Assembly (NCBI GenBank): GCA_037389465.1
Contig: JAZARR010000200.1
Coordinates: 2,234,001 to 2,298,000 of the forward strand
DNA length: 64,000 nucleotides
Reading direction: 5' to 3'
From: Baylisascaris procyonis
Taxonomy: Eukaryota; Nematoda; Chromadorea; Rhabditida; Ascarididae
Below the pieces are notes generated by a model, which saw only the letters and a program-made list of their open reading frames with translations, was not told where the DNA came from and made no database searches. The translations under genes were made by a program, and so were the position numbers. Of this stretch, positions 14,901 through 62,404 are shown piece after piece; the stretch's first letter is position 1; every line of letters starts with the position of its first letter.

Positions 14901-15555
14901 TGCAAACGAGTTCGCCATTATGCCCTTATGTTAGAAAAATTTCAAAAAGTGCATGATCTAAAGATTGATGCGCTGCTTAAATACAGCATTGCTTTCAAAT
15001 AGACTAAAGTTTCATATAGAAAGATGCGTAAGATTGCTTGTCAATGTAAACAATAAACATTCACATGCCTGCTGTATCATCGATCACTGTTAGTCACCAG
15101 TCGCTAATTACCAGCAATTTCAGAAATAAATATAAATAATTCCGACCAACTAATGAATTAGGTTTTTAGGCCTAAATTATGCTTATCGAGTTTCATATCT
15201 CTAAATTATCGAAGAGCTGCTCTAAAATATGATATGGACATCTACGCGTGCACACATATGGCGAAAAATCGTTTAAATGGCGAATCACCTCAGCTTTCAA
15301 GTGTTAATTTAGCTCAACAATTTAGTCTAACCCAAGCTCAACAATATCTAGAAAAAAGCAAATAAATAAATTTGATAAATGAATGAATTAATTAAAGTAA
15401 ATAAATTTCAGATCCCTTTTCAATCGGAAAACTTCCCCACTGGGCCTCTAAGTGAAGCAACACAACGCGAACAATCAGCGATCATCAATCCGATCTTCTT
15501 CCAAGTGGATGAGCCACGACATCTCGATGATAGTAGTGATATTATCAACGTTTAG
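5675..15555 (+). CDS. Single-pass membrane protein with long Gln/Pro/Met-rich tail (unrecognised family), 11 exons
   Basis: Exons: 5675-5800, 6074-6183, 7085-7195, 7824-7983, 8464-8586, 9290-9423, 10256-10697, 11505-11780, 12321-12578, 14452-14577, 15412-15555 (TAG stop). All phases agree, giving 2,010 nt and 669 residues. Residues 1-42 are Pro-rich and end in a basic KKKKGSYK patch. A hydrophobic segment follows at about 45-66, so an N-in signal anchor (type II) is likely, placing the large C-terminal part outside the cell or in a lumen. Residues 80-115 hold a Met/Asn/Gln-rich stretch with a CESC motif. Exon 4 is Thr/Ala/Glu-rich. Exons 5-6 (170-254) are the best-ordered region, with a charged likely helix and an aromatic GPWPLEDYYND patch. 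Residues 255-402 are rich in Met-Gly-Pro-Pro repeats; 403-580 are Gln/Pro-rich with a polyQ tract. I do not recognise the family; a cuticle or extracellular-matrix-linked protein is possible but unproven. Exon boundaries are by eye. Confidence 0.8.
5918..5988. repeat. (TA)n tract, 71 bp
   Basis: Pure alternating TA in intron 1 of the 5.7-15.6 kb gene, about 118 bases past the exon 1 donor. Confidence 0.98.
8712..8752 (+). repeat. Degenerate (CTTC)n tetranucleotide run in intron 5
   Basis: CCTTCCTTCCTTGCTTCC-type sequence, a pure pyrimidine stretch. It lies in the intron between the 8,464-8,586 and 9,290-9,423 exons and generates the Ser/Leu/Pro-rich open frames seen there, which I do not regard as coding. 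Confidence 0.85.
9853..10225. other. GC-rich, hairpin-rich island in intron 6; possible retroelement relic
   Basis: This stretch is clearly richer in G and C than the surrounding intron. A perfect inverted repeat GTGGGA-TTTT-TCCCAC lies at its left edge and a GGGG-TCTTTG-CCCC hairpin further right. A TGGCGCCCACAGG string near 9,923 resembles the primer-binding site that follows the 5' LTR of some LTR retrotransposons, whose PBS begins TGGCGCC. No polymerase, integrase or second LTR is visible. An insertion remnant or a structured noncoding RNA are both possible. Confidence 0.3.
10925..11230 (+). repeat. Degenerate ATT/ACT trinucleotide repeat
   Basis: About 300 bp built from TTATTACTATT-like units with very few G residues on the + strand. 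It lies in intron 7 of the 5.7-15.6 kb gene and looks like an old expanded microsatellite. Nothing coding is visible in it. Confidence 0.8.
11686..11765 (+). repeat. CAA/CAG polyglutamine repeat inside exon 8
   Basis: A coding triplet repeat (CAG CAG CAA CAG CAA CAA, then CAA runs) interrupted by two exact 24-bp units at 11,706-11,729 and 11,730-11,753. Each unit encodes Pro-Ser-Pro followed by five Gln. The reading frame is kept throughout, and the unit structure predicts length variation in steps of eight residues. Confidence 0.9.
12187..12266 (+). repeat. Degenerate (AAAT)n run in intron 8
   Basis: GAATAAATAAGTGAACAAGC-like and pure AAATAAATAAAT units just upstream of exon 9. Similar (AAAT)n or (TTTA)n runs recur at 44,273-44,310, 50,464-50,545, 51,209-51,262 and 61,810-61,960. 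Confidence 0.8.
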
Positions 15556-17270
15556 AGGACGTCAATCATTCACTCATCTTCTTCCTCTCTTCCTATATCG
15601 CCTTAACGTTATTCAGTTCACTTGAACGAGCGCGGTGATGAGCAGTTTTTCGCGACGTCATAAACGCCTTTTCCTATTAGTCAAATGTCGAATCCAACAG
15701 GAATTTCTTGCAAGAATCAACGGATGAAATTTGATGCAAAAATTTGGCGACTGAGAGCAATCAAGGACCATCTGTACAGATCACTTTTGTAGTGTTGAAA
15801 GTATTTTATTAATTTTATATGGTCCAATAAGAACTTGATTCGCTTTTTTTTGAGCGAATGTTCGCCTCTGTTCTGATTTTTGATAAGCAGGTAATGAAAG
15901 ATTATTTATAAAGGAACCATTAAACTTCAGGTTAAGGTTATTGGCACTCTAAACATCCTCGATGAAAATGAGATGTGATATCGACTTATGAGTCGAAGTT
16001 ATTAGGCCTAAAATTACGATTCGAGTGCTGTTATGGAAGGTTGGAGGGAAGAGGAAGGGAGGAGGGGAGGATGGATGTAGATAATAATTAAAGGTGATAA
16101 AAAATTATTGGTGAACGCACCTATTTTAAAGCGAAAGCCTCTTGAACGAAACGAAAACAAGTTCGGAATGATGGGAAAAAGTGCTAAAAGGCTGTGATTG
16201 AAAACATGCGTTGTTGGGCTTACGCTCTAAAAGATGCAAAAAAATGCATAAATGCATATTGCAATTAGTAATGCGACAAATAGTTCGGACGATTCGAGCA
16301 ATTCTTTATGAGACCTGGTGAACTCACCGCTTTATTGCCTTAGTCTGATCCACTTATGATTACATGAAGAATGAAATCACCGCGAAGATCCAAATGCACC
16401 AATGTAACACTTTCCGAGTAGATGTCATATGAATCCAGGAATTTTCCAGAGAAATATAAATGCGAAAAGAAACTGGCAAAAATTCGCACACTCGGTTTGC
16501 CAAGAGGATATGTTTCTAAATTTCATACGGTCGTGCTCTACCTATATGAGCATCTAATCCATAAAAGCATTCAGGTGTGCACAAAACCCTTCAATAGAAA
16601 CATCATGGCCACGTCAATTCATGCATTTTCGGCACCTAAAGTTGACCCCATACAACTCAGGTCTTTCATAGTTCAGTGGGTGGAAGCAATGTGGCTGGCC
16701 CAATATTGATCATTTCCAGCATGATTGGAACATTTCCATCCTTTATCAGCTGCAAAAAAAAAAACATGATTAGAGTTGCACAATGATTAACATTATACAA
16801 TAACTGGTCACAACATTCTAGTCATAAAATGACCAATTTATGAGAAAGCAGATCAGCCAGTAGTGCATTGCAGCTTTCTGGCCATTTATCTAGTTAACTA
16901 GCATACCTGAATGTTGGAATGATAAAAACAACGTAGCTATCGATTTCGCTACTACGAGCAATCCGTCATCTATCTAAACTGTCTCTCTTAACATTTAGGT
17001 AGATTTAGGGCAACTCTGAATATCAAAACGATCAAAGAACTTAAATCTACGAAACGAATTGTAAGCTGGGAATGAGGAATTATAGAGTGGATTAATCGCT
17101 GATATGGATCTCCAAAAGCATTGATCCGATTCAGTTTACAAATCGAAATGATTACGTTGAAAAAAATTTTCCATTCACAATCCTCTCTAATCACAAATTT
17201 CACTTCGAATTATACAAAATGAAACAAATGCCAACGAAATACAATAGAATCATCCATCGAAAACATTTAA
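15556..17270. other. Convergent intergenic spacer
   Basis: This spacer lies between the stop codons of the + strand membrane-protein gene and the - strand ABC transporter, so it should contain both 3' ends. A purine-rich run (GGAGGGAAGAGGAAGGG type) sits near 16,040. A + strand open frame at 16,422-16,709 encodes 95 residues without a recognisable motif; I do not call it a gene. No clear canonical AATAAA signal was found close to either stop; ATTAAA follows the transporter stop immediately. Confidence 0.5.
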
Positions 17271-49896
<32,626 letters not shown>

Positions 49897-52800
49897 TGAT
49901 TACGCCAAGTGATATTCGTTCACTGCAAGCAGTGAAGATCCTCCCATCTAACATCAACGTTAGTGAATCAGTGACGAGCGTTGCAAACAGAAACACGTAT
50001 AAAAGAACGCCAGAGAAACTGTTATGATATACGCTTCTTGATGGCGTTTATTTGACCGACCGAGCGATCATACAAATTACCCGCAAATTAAAAAATATAC
50101 ACTATGGAATCGTTATGTTTCTAGTTTATTTGACCACTTATAAAGATCTATTCAAAATGTGGTTCTTTAAGTCCGAGTTGATCTAAATAAACAAATATTT
50201 TTTAAACCCTTTCAATGTTCCTAATTCCATTTGAATTTTATGTGCATCAACATGAAAGATGTTTAGGAAATTACCTTATGGCGCATATTCTACCTGACAG
50301 AATTTCAAGAATTATCGATGCAAGTATTATTCCATTTATTTCTACGAGATTATTCATAAATTGTTTTTGATGGTATGTTTGAATACTCCTATAAAAAACT
50401 CATTAAATGTCTTAATGGTTCGAAAGTTGGGAACAGCGGGCAAAAATAGGCAAACACAATTGTATTTTTACTTATTTATTTGTTTATTTATTTACTTATT
50501 TATTTATATTATTTATGTTATTTATGTGTATTTATATTTATAATGCGTTTGCAAATGTGAGTTTACTAAAGTGCATGGCAATAACGATGGTGTTTAAATT
50601 GGCGTAATACTAGTGCAAAATTGGAAAACAAAAGTAAAATCAAGATGAAAGTGTTTTATCGTTTCGATATAAGAGTACACATTAGCACACAACGATATTT
50701 CTAACTCTCGTCAACATTTTGCTTTATATCGAACTGATAGTAATTGAACGTTTCCGAAAAATTTGTACTCATAAAGTGACTCTTATACTCATTGATTCGA
50801 AACTGATGAACTCATATCAATTCTAAGTTACGATCAAAATCTAATGAATATAAACTTCGAGGCTTATTTACAAAGTAAAATCTAGCAAATGCGAAGAAAA
50901 AGGTGTTTTTTTTTTTTTTTAGATATTGTGGAACATCAATTAAGCATTGATCTCATCGAAAAGTTGAATTATTTAATTCAATCCACTTTAGAAATCATAG
51001 AAAATCGAAAAAAAAAGGATAAATTTTTTTTAAAGGCATAAACGCTTTGTCAGTGATAACAAAAATTGAGCGGGCTCAAAAACAAAGCCAATCAATACTC
51101 ATCATGCTATATATCAAATCGTTAATAAATCCCATCATATCGACTTACATACAAAGATCTAAAATATTATTCTGTTCCACCGAAATGTATATAAATACAC
51201 ATGTATATTTATTTGTTTATTTATTTACTTATTTGCATATTTATATATTTATATATATAATTTAGAAAGTTAAATAGAAATTCTTCAAATGTGAAGCTCT
51301 CACATCCGACAGGCTTGAACAATACTCAAAAATTTCTACTTTTCTTGTTCTACATATGACTAACAATAATGGATATAAATTTAACCCCTATTAAATAATA
51401 TAAAATATAATAGATTAGCAAATTTTATTACTTGATGGACTTATTGAGAATTAATCATCAATTATTAAAAGCAAATTTATCAATCGAATATATTTTTGAA
51501 ATATATACCGTATGAATGATTTTAGAAACTCATCTGAAAAACTGATTCCCTATACGATATCAAAAATAATGTAAACAATATCGAAAATATAATTACAATT
51601 CAATTTAAGGTGAATCGAAAAAATGTACAAATTAGAAATTAAAACACCGCAATGCCACCTTGAAAGATGAAAGAAAAGACTATCACTACAATTCGCACAC
51701 AATTCATTCACTCATAGATAGTGAGTTTTAAACGAATATATGAGTTGAACACGAAAATTTGGTTGTATTTATGCAAATCGCAATGTATAGTTTCTAGTTT
51801 ATAGAGTGTAGATAACGTGTGATGAATGTATGCGTCGATCAACGTTGTGAAGGGATTGTACGCATCACTGATAAATGCTGCCAGCCGGTTGTCATTTGCT
51901 TTTTTTTTGCTTTCGTTTGCTGAAAATTTTGCTTTCGCTTTAAATAAACGCTTCATGATGAGAAACATCACAATAAACGATAATAAAGTTAAAAAACACA
52001 AAAAACATAGTAGAGGTAAGCAGAATTTTACTTTGAGCTTTGAGGTTTTTTCTTAATTCGAGCTTTGATTGAGCTTTGAGCTTAGTTTAATTGATAATTA
52101 GATAATTAATTAGCTTTCAAAGCCTAAAAGCTTTAAGAGATGGGAACAAACTGATAAAACAAGATAAATAAAATATTTCGAAAAATTGCTGCAAATGATG
52201 AAAAATATTTCACAGTTGAAAATTTCGAAAAAAAATTTTTTTTCTAAAAAATCTTAGTAGTGATAAAATTTTCTAAGATTTTTCCCACTTCAATTTCAGA
52301 ATTTTTTTTTTTGAGGAGGAACGAAAAAAATAAAGTTGGCTTTATTTTGTTAAGTATTCATTTGTTTATTATGAAGAGAAAATCAAGTCGTAAAATATTT
52401 TAAGTGGAAATCACTAATATATAAATATCTTCAACATGAATATATTGAAATATTCCTTCAAATAATATAAAAATTTTTTTTCAAATGGAGAAAAAAAATT
52501 AAATATTTATTCAAGTAAAAATTCTTATTACAAATTCAAAATTTTCATCAATAATCTATTAGCAAATATAGGAAAATGTGAGATGGCGGTCAACATTGCA
52601 CGCAATTTTGCATTTCCGCTCATCACCCCAATAACTTTCATAAATTATTACTTAATTATAGGCTTATATTTGCGCTGATATGATAACTCATATCAATCGA
52701 AAAAGCAACGATCGATCATTGAGAAATAAAGCTCAAATTTTCAGTCATATATGAATGTCGAGAACTACATTTGCAAGTGATATATCAATTTGAAAGTCGA

Positions 52801-54713
52801 TATAAGAAGTTATTCAATATGGTGCAATAATTCTGCTGCTGCATTTCGCATTTATTGGTGCAAAAATTTTGCAACTGAAACTAATAAGCGGATAAATATT
52901 TATGAATTCATTTTTTTTTATTAATTGCAAAGTTTTGCAAAATTGCATAAAAATAAACGTTAGATCTCTTTTCAAATAGTAAACGCAAATCGATGGATGA
53001 GTGCAAAATTTCCGTTCATAATGATACAAAATTAATCTATGCAAGTGAATTATGTAAATGAACTGCAATTTATTTACTCATTAACCTATGCTTGCAAATT
53101 TTTACCTTTTTTTTGTATATTTAATATCTATGATGTTGGTGTTAGTGCAGTAAAATGCGAATTGATAATATCGATTTGGTGACTGGTTGCATTTACTAAA
53201 GCTCCGAATAACTCCGTCCGTTGACTCCGAGTAAAAAATCTCTTTCAACGAGTGCTTGAGCAGTGCCCTGATCATATTATATCTACCCTTCATGAATTGT
53301 TGAAGTATGAGAATGACTGACGAAACTCTAATTCTTTTACATGATCATAAAGAACTCTATCATTTGTTCATACGCGCCGATTTTAATCGTTTTTGATAAA
53401 TTTTTATGAATATATTTTTGAATCTTTTGATCGACGTTGTATGACCGGCCCGGTTTTTTTTTAGGAAAGCGCATTGGGAGGCTTCTTCGTTGCTATCCGC
53501 TGTTTGCGTAATCAACTATCTCGATCGACTGAAACGCAATAGTATATATAATGTCGATCAACTCAAGAGTAATTTTCCCACTTATTATACAATAGGCAGA
53601 TAGATATAATCCTTTTTTACGCCACATTCTCAATGAACGCTCTACATCAAGTAAAACACACAACTAGGAAACTGATACCATCTAGAATGCGTATGACGAT
53701 TTTATAATGCTAACCGGAAATAAATTAATATCGAATAATAAAATATAAACCATTGAATGATAGATAAAAATTTAAAATTGAATAAATATATTCAAAAATG
53801 TGGAAATTCTTATACAATTCAAAGAATTAAAACGTTTAAAGTCATTTTTATTGTATGCTAATACGCTGCAAATATAAAAGCGATCGACGTTGCAGATGAA
53901 GAAACAATCATTAAGACATAGTAAAGTGAAGCATTGCGCTCATATTTCATAATAGCCTCTATCAGTGATTGATAAGTGTTAATGACGTAATGTCTCTTTG
54001 TTGACAGCAATTTGTTGAGTTTATTTTAAAGGATTCATCTTGTGCAGTGAAATTTTGCGCGAGTAGGAAATTATTGGTACCAGTTAATCCGCCTTCATAG
54101 AAAAAAGTTCCGATCCTAGCGTATATCGCCTGAATGGATGGGATGAAGCATGACGAGAATATAAAATGCATTTGTTAAATCTGAAGAAGTTCAACTATTG
54201 TATCAATTAACAGCACAAACAATGCAGATAATACACCCAATTTTCTAACGATTTAAGCCTTATCAAGTGATTGCAAACTACTTGCAAGTGATTGCAATGA
54301 TGCAGCTATCGATTTGCACATTTTGCACGGTGACCTCAGCATCTTCGGTGATTGGTTAAAACCTCGGCATCTAGATGTTTCATAGAGAAAATGCCAAGTT
54401 CCTCTTTCTAATTCTCATCTGAGTGCTTATTAACATTGGATAATAGAGTTTTGCTATTGGCCAACGATCGAATCCATAATCTTGGAATTAAAATATGTCC
54501 ATATTTTGCGCTGAAATTTGCAGTGCAATAAAATTACAATGAAAGCGCGTTAATGATAGGCGAATATATTCTATGTGTTTTGCAACACAAGTGCAACAAG
54601 TTTATCTTTTAGATATTCTTGACGCATTTATTTTCACTCATTCGGGGAGAATCTTTCATCATCACGAAAATTCGTTCATCTAATCGACTTATTTATAAAA
54701 GAAGTGGATTAGC
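49897..54713. other. Divergent intergenic spacer, left part
   Basis: This lies upstream of the MRP start on the - strand and must contain its promoter. I see (TTTA)n runs at 50,464-50,545 and 51,209-51,262 and long A/T-rich tracts. Two segments stand out as somewhat GC-richer: 51,826-52,017, open in both directions, and 53,980-54,160, where a - strand frame after a possible acceptor reads 50-odd residues to a stop. Neither shows a known motif, so no gene is called. Confidence 0.5.
49923..49937 (-). promoter_or_regulatory. Possible splice acceptor upstream of the MRP start codon
   Basis: On the - strand CTTCACTGCTTGCAG ends 26 bases before the ATG. It fits either a spliced-leader site or the end of a 5' UTR intron. 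The pyrimidine tract is weaker than at the other genes. Confidence 0.45.
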
Positions 54714-55128
54714 TTGATTATCCATTAAACATTCCTGTCATTTCATTGATTATCCATTAAACATTCCTGTCATTTCATTGATTATCCATCAAACATTCCT
54801 GTCATTTCATTGATTATCCATTAAACATTCCTGTCATTTCATTGATTATCCATTAAACATTCCTGTCATTTCATTGATTATCCATTAAACATTCCTGTCA
54901 TTTCATTGATTATCCATTAAACATTCCTGTCATTTCATTGATTATCCATTAAACATTCCTGTCATTTCATTGATTATCCATTAAACATTCCTGTCATTTC
55001 ATTGATTATCCATTAAACATTCCTGTCATTTCATTGATTATCCATTAAACATTCCTGTCATTTCATTGATTATCCATTAAACATTCCTGTCATTTCATTG
55101 ATTATCCATTAAATTTCCTGTCATTTCA
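54714..55128 (+). repeat. 32-bp minisatellite, 13 copies
   Basis: The unit starts TTGATTATCCATTAAACATT and has a 32-bp period. Copies 1, 2 and 4-12 look identical; copy 3 has one T-to-C change and copy 13 is one base short with a small change. The near-perfect identity indicates recent expansion or homogenisation. The array lies between the divergent MRP and proline-rich genes. Confidence 0.97.
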
Positions 55129-56622
55129 TATTATTTTCATGAATGCAATTGCTTTAATTTTTCTTTATTACAATCTTTTAATATCTCATTTGAATATTTG
55201 GTATTGTTTTGCATTATGCAAATTTTTTAACGCTTATGCTGACTTAATTATTACAATATTATTTTTTTACAAGTGCAATTTATTATTGTATTACTATTTT
55301 AATTATTTACTAATCAATAAAAAAAAATATGCTTGCTCGCTTGTATGTTTGAATTCTCCACTTTAATAAGTTTCTACTTGATGCATAGAATTTGCAGAAA
55401 GTTTTACTTGTCATACTAGGTCGGCCGTTCGATATCGAAAACTTAACGCAACACCTACCACTGATCTCCGCCCCAGCCCACTCTTCTCTCTTCCACCCCT
55501 CCACTTCCTCTTCCCGCTCCCCCCATCTCTTCCCCAAATAGCATAAATCCTGGCGAGTGAATGCTCTAATCCTGGATTTGTTCTAGGTTAGCACGATTCT
55601 TGAATAATTTTACGTTAATATTGCTGAAAAGCATATTTAAATTGAATAGCTCTTGATAATGTCTTCCATGTAAATTTTCTTCCGATCATTGAATATATTC
55701 TTTCTAAAACTCATTTTGTTAAGCGTTCTCGTCAAGTGAAGGTCGATAGTTCAGTGCGGTAAATTTAAATGTCAAATTTGGAATCGTCTAATATTTTTTT
55801 CGATACTTGAATGTTAGCTTAGAGATGAAGATATAAGAAATATTCGTATCCTAGTCGTATTCTTCGTTCCTTCGAAACATTTTCTTCCTGAATGCGTTTG
55901 TATGCTATTTTTTAATTAAAGAAATCAATCCATTGTGATTGTTAATTTCGCTGACTAATCTTTGAAAAAACAGATGTGATTTGAGCATAGCGCCTAATGA
56001 ACACTTCTTGAGAGTTCTTTTACGGATAATAAGGGATTTGAGGGATTAAGTAAGTAAATGTTTCAACGATTTTAACCTGGTAGATCCTTACGGGCGAAAT
56101 CCTGGTGGAAATAGGCGTCCAGATTTTGACATGCCCCATATTATCGAAACGTCTTATTATAGAGAGAAAACAAATTAATCGTAACCATATATAGTCGACT
56201 ACTCTCAATTATTGTTTTATAATCTCTCCATTGCTAATTTATTTTATAATGTATTTTTTGTGGAGTTGTTCAATGCTTATTCAAAAGAAATTTGGTAACA
56301 GATGCAAAAAATTCTTAACTTTTTTAAGGAATCTATTCCACGAATTTGCTTCCTTAAAATTTGGTCCTCGAGGTCATAATATTTGATAACGTATTATTTA
56401 TGAAGTCTTGTGGTGATTCTGAGCAGATTTGAGGTCGACCCCCTGAGAAAATCAGGCAGCTTACTTCATCTATGATTTAGTCTTCCATTGCCATCTTTCA
56501 CTGATGGATCGGGAGATCACATCATAGCTGTAGTGAACGTATTCCCATAGCTAAGTCATCACGCCATCATCGCAATGAATTTCTGAGTCTCACTTATGTT
56601 ATGTAATTTTTTAAAAAGGATT

Positions 56623-56690
56623 GTCCCTAGCCGGACTCGAACTTGTGCTTCAGCTCTAGGGACTGGTTTTTGGATCAAAGGCTCAAAAAC
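56623..56690 (-). other. Paired hairpins with a tRNA B-box-like core
   Basis: An 8-bp perfect inverted repeat, GTCCCTAG/CTAGGGAC (56,623-56,630 and 56,656-56,663), encloses a - strand GTTCGAGTCC matching the Pol III B-box. Next to it GTTTTTG/CAAAAAC forms a 7-bp stem with an 11-base loop. On the - strand a T run follows, as at a Pol III terminator. The T-stem does not pair and the cloverleaf cannot be completed, so this is not a functional tRNA. A decayed tRNA or tRNA-derived element is possible. Confidence 0.25.
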
Positions 56691-56744
56691 ATGACGTACG
56701 CCAACATTATAGATTTTGTTCAAATCGCCACATAGCGCAATAGC

Positions 56745-56757
56745 AGTGCAGTTTTAG
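56745..56757 (+). promoter_or_regulatory. Splice acceptor directly abutting the ATG
   Basis: GCAGTTTTAG ends at 56,757 and the ATG starts at 56,758, so the mature message has no genomic 5' UTR after the splice. This is a known arrangement for spliced-leader messages in nematodes. The paralog at 62,405 has the same arrangement (ACATTTTAG then ATG). Confidence 0.7.
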
Positions 56758-60405
<3,648 letters not shown>

Positions 60406-61809
60406 ACGAAAACTGGCTTATTAGGGAATTCTGAAATTGCGCAGAATGAGTTGGAGATCTTTTCAACGATTATGCCTTGTCGAAGAAATATTTCCGGTTT
60501 TTTTTTTTTTTTTTTTGAATGAATGCATTCAATAAATCGATAGATGCTTATCGAGTGAATAAAATTTGCATATTTTATATTCAAATATTTCTCATCATAT
60601 GCAATGCTATCGATGTTGGATTGCTAATAATCAATCCGCTCAATGAAATGAAAATTCATATTTGAGGAAAACTGAAGAAACTCTCGGATCAAGGTAGATC
60701 TGAGTCAATCGATTTTCAAAACAACAGTTTCATCCTCGAACACTCTACTAGTACTAGGTCGAATTTTACAATTATAACTTCATTAGTCGAAATCATTGGG
60801 TGGAATAGCAGACAGACACGCAGACAGACATGCGTGCAGGTCGAAATAATGTACTTTGCAAAGAAATTTGCATAAAATAAAAAACGAAATGCAACTTTTG
60901 GCAGATTTTCAATAAACAAGCTTCAAACGTAAAAATAACGGGCAGCAAATTTTGGCCAAAAAATATTCAGCCGTAAAAGTTGGCCAAATTTGGCCGAAAA
61001 TATGGCAGGAAAATTTACTGAGCATTAAATGAGGAGATGGTAGGCTAGTATGTGATTTAAATAAATTTTTATTGTTATATAAAATATCGCAAAAAAGGTG
61101 TAATATGAGTTGTGAGGGGGGCCCATCGAGCTAGAGAGGTTGTCATCGAAGAAAAATTCGATACTATGCACGTACTATATTTTGAGCTATCAAATCACCC
61201 TCAAATTTGCATACTAGATTTTATGAATATGCAAATTTGCGAACGAAAATGTCTACCATATGTTCTAATCATTACAACATCAATCGTTTATAATAATTTC
61301 ACTCATCGAAGGTAGTCGCGTTTTCTAGTAATACAGGTTTGTGAACAGCTTGATCTGCCTTTGTCTTCACCGACTATTTATATTGATGTCATTGATGTGG
61401 ATGGATTTATGAAGGGTTGATTCGGGAAAATTCATGCCTAGGATCGCTGGCCAAGGATTCGTGGTCGCCTACCAGGTCATCAGTGATCGCCGACCCTTAG
61501 ATAACTAATCCTCACTTATTCTATTCTGGATTAAGTGGTTCAAAATTAAATAGGGACATGAATTTAATGGGTTTACTGAGAGAGAAGGAGACAGAGGGAG
61601 GTAGAGAGACATTAAGCAACAATTCTCTATTATTGCATGAACAAGGAAGCGTATGATCGATGATGAGTGCAATTTAATGATATTTTATGATGATTTGAAT
61701 TTTTTTAATCGATTTTTCAAGACGATTTTGAATTGTTTGAAAGGAATGATTTTCAACTTAATCAGTGGTATATGTGTTTATACTTATCTATCATTTCCCT
61801 TTATGGGAT

Positions 61810-61960
61810 GTTAAATGAATAAATAAATAAAAATAAACGAGTAAACAATAAATAGGCAGTAAATATGTAAACAGAGTGAACAAGCAATAAATAAATAAAT
61901 ACGCAAATAAATAGGTTAATCAATCAATTAATTAATTAAATTTAATTTAATGAATAGTGT
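61810..61960 (+). repeat. Degenerate (AAAT)n array
   Basis: Units AATA, AAATAAAT and AACA interspersed with GTAAAC and GTGAAC variants; an old tetranucleotide expansion in the spacer. Confidence 0.8.
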
Positions 61961-62222
61961 ATAGAGTAAGACGCAAAACAACTAGTTGGTAATGAAACTG
62001 TGCTGGAAAAAAAGATGTAGAGGTGAAGGAAACGTGCTGCAATGATTGCCGAATATTTGAGAGGTTGTGAAGTTCTATAATAGCAATTATTAGCTTCTTA
62101 ACAGTTTTTAGATGGAGGGAATAGATGAACAGAGGAGGGCTTGTCTTCTAAAGGTGTACTGTAATCAATGGAATCGAAACTTATAATTTCCTCACCTTTT
62201 CATGTAACCTAGCGCAGTATGG

Positions 62223-62225
<3 letters not shown>

Positions 62226-62296
<71 letters not shown>
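62226..62296. repeat. (TA)n tract, 71 bp
   Basis: Pure alternating TA ending about 108 bases upstream of the second paralog's start codon. Confidence 0.98.
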
Positions 62297-62298
<2 letters not shown>

Positions 62299-62393
62299 CT
62301 TAATATGGGTGAATTGTTAAACAAAGCTTGGTGGATACTTTCAATGTAACCAATATTATTACCATGTTATGACCGCTTAAAAGAATGTAAAAG

Positions 62394-62404
62394 ACACATT
62401 TTAG
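62394..62404 (+). promoter_or_regulatory. Splice acceptor directly abutting the ATG of the paralog
   Basis: ACACATTTTAG ends at 62,404 and the ATG starts at 62,405, the same arrangement as the gene at 56,758. Confidence 0.7.

Larger units (their letters stand above)
55129..56757. other. Divergent intergenic spacer, right part
   Basis: AT-rich sequence with a C-rich pyrimidine segment at about 55,455-55,540 (CCACCCCTCCACTTCCTCTT type). It should include the promoter of the + strand gene starting at 56,758. Two potential RNA hairpins lie at 56,623-56,690. No coding exon is supported. Confidence 0.5.
60406..62404. other. Spacer between the two proline-rich paralogs
   Basis: It contains a CAGACAGACACGCAGACAGA run near 60,812-60,835 and repeated TTGGCCAAA words at 60,950-61,000. 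A slightly GC-richer patch lies at 61,430-61,505, (AAAT)n-type sequence at 61,810-61,960 and a (TA)n tract at 62,226-62,296. No exon is supported. The 2.0 kb gap is much longer than usual nematode operon spacing, so separate transcription is likely. Confidence 0.55.

Noticed and set aside
56623..56663. tRNA gene
   Set aside because: B-box and acceptor-like pairing are present, but the T-stem does not pair and only about 25 bases lie between the two stem arms, too few for a cloverleaf.
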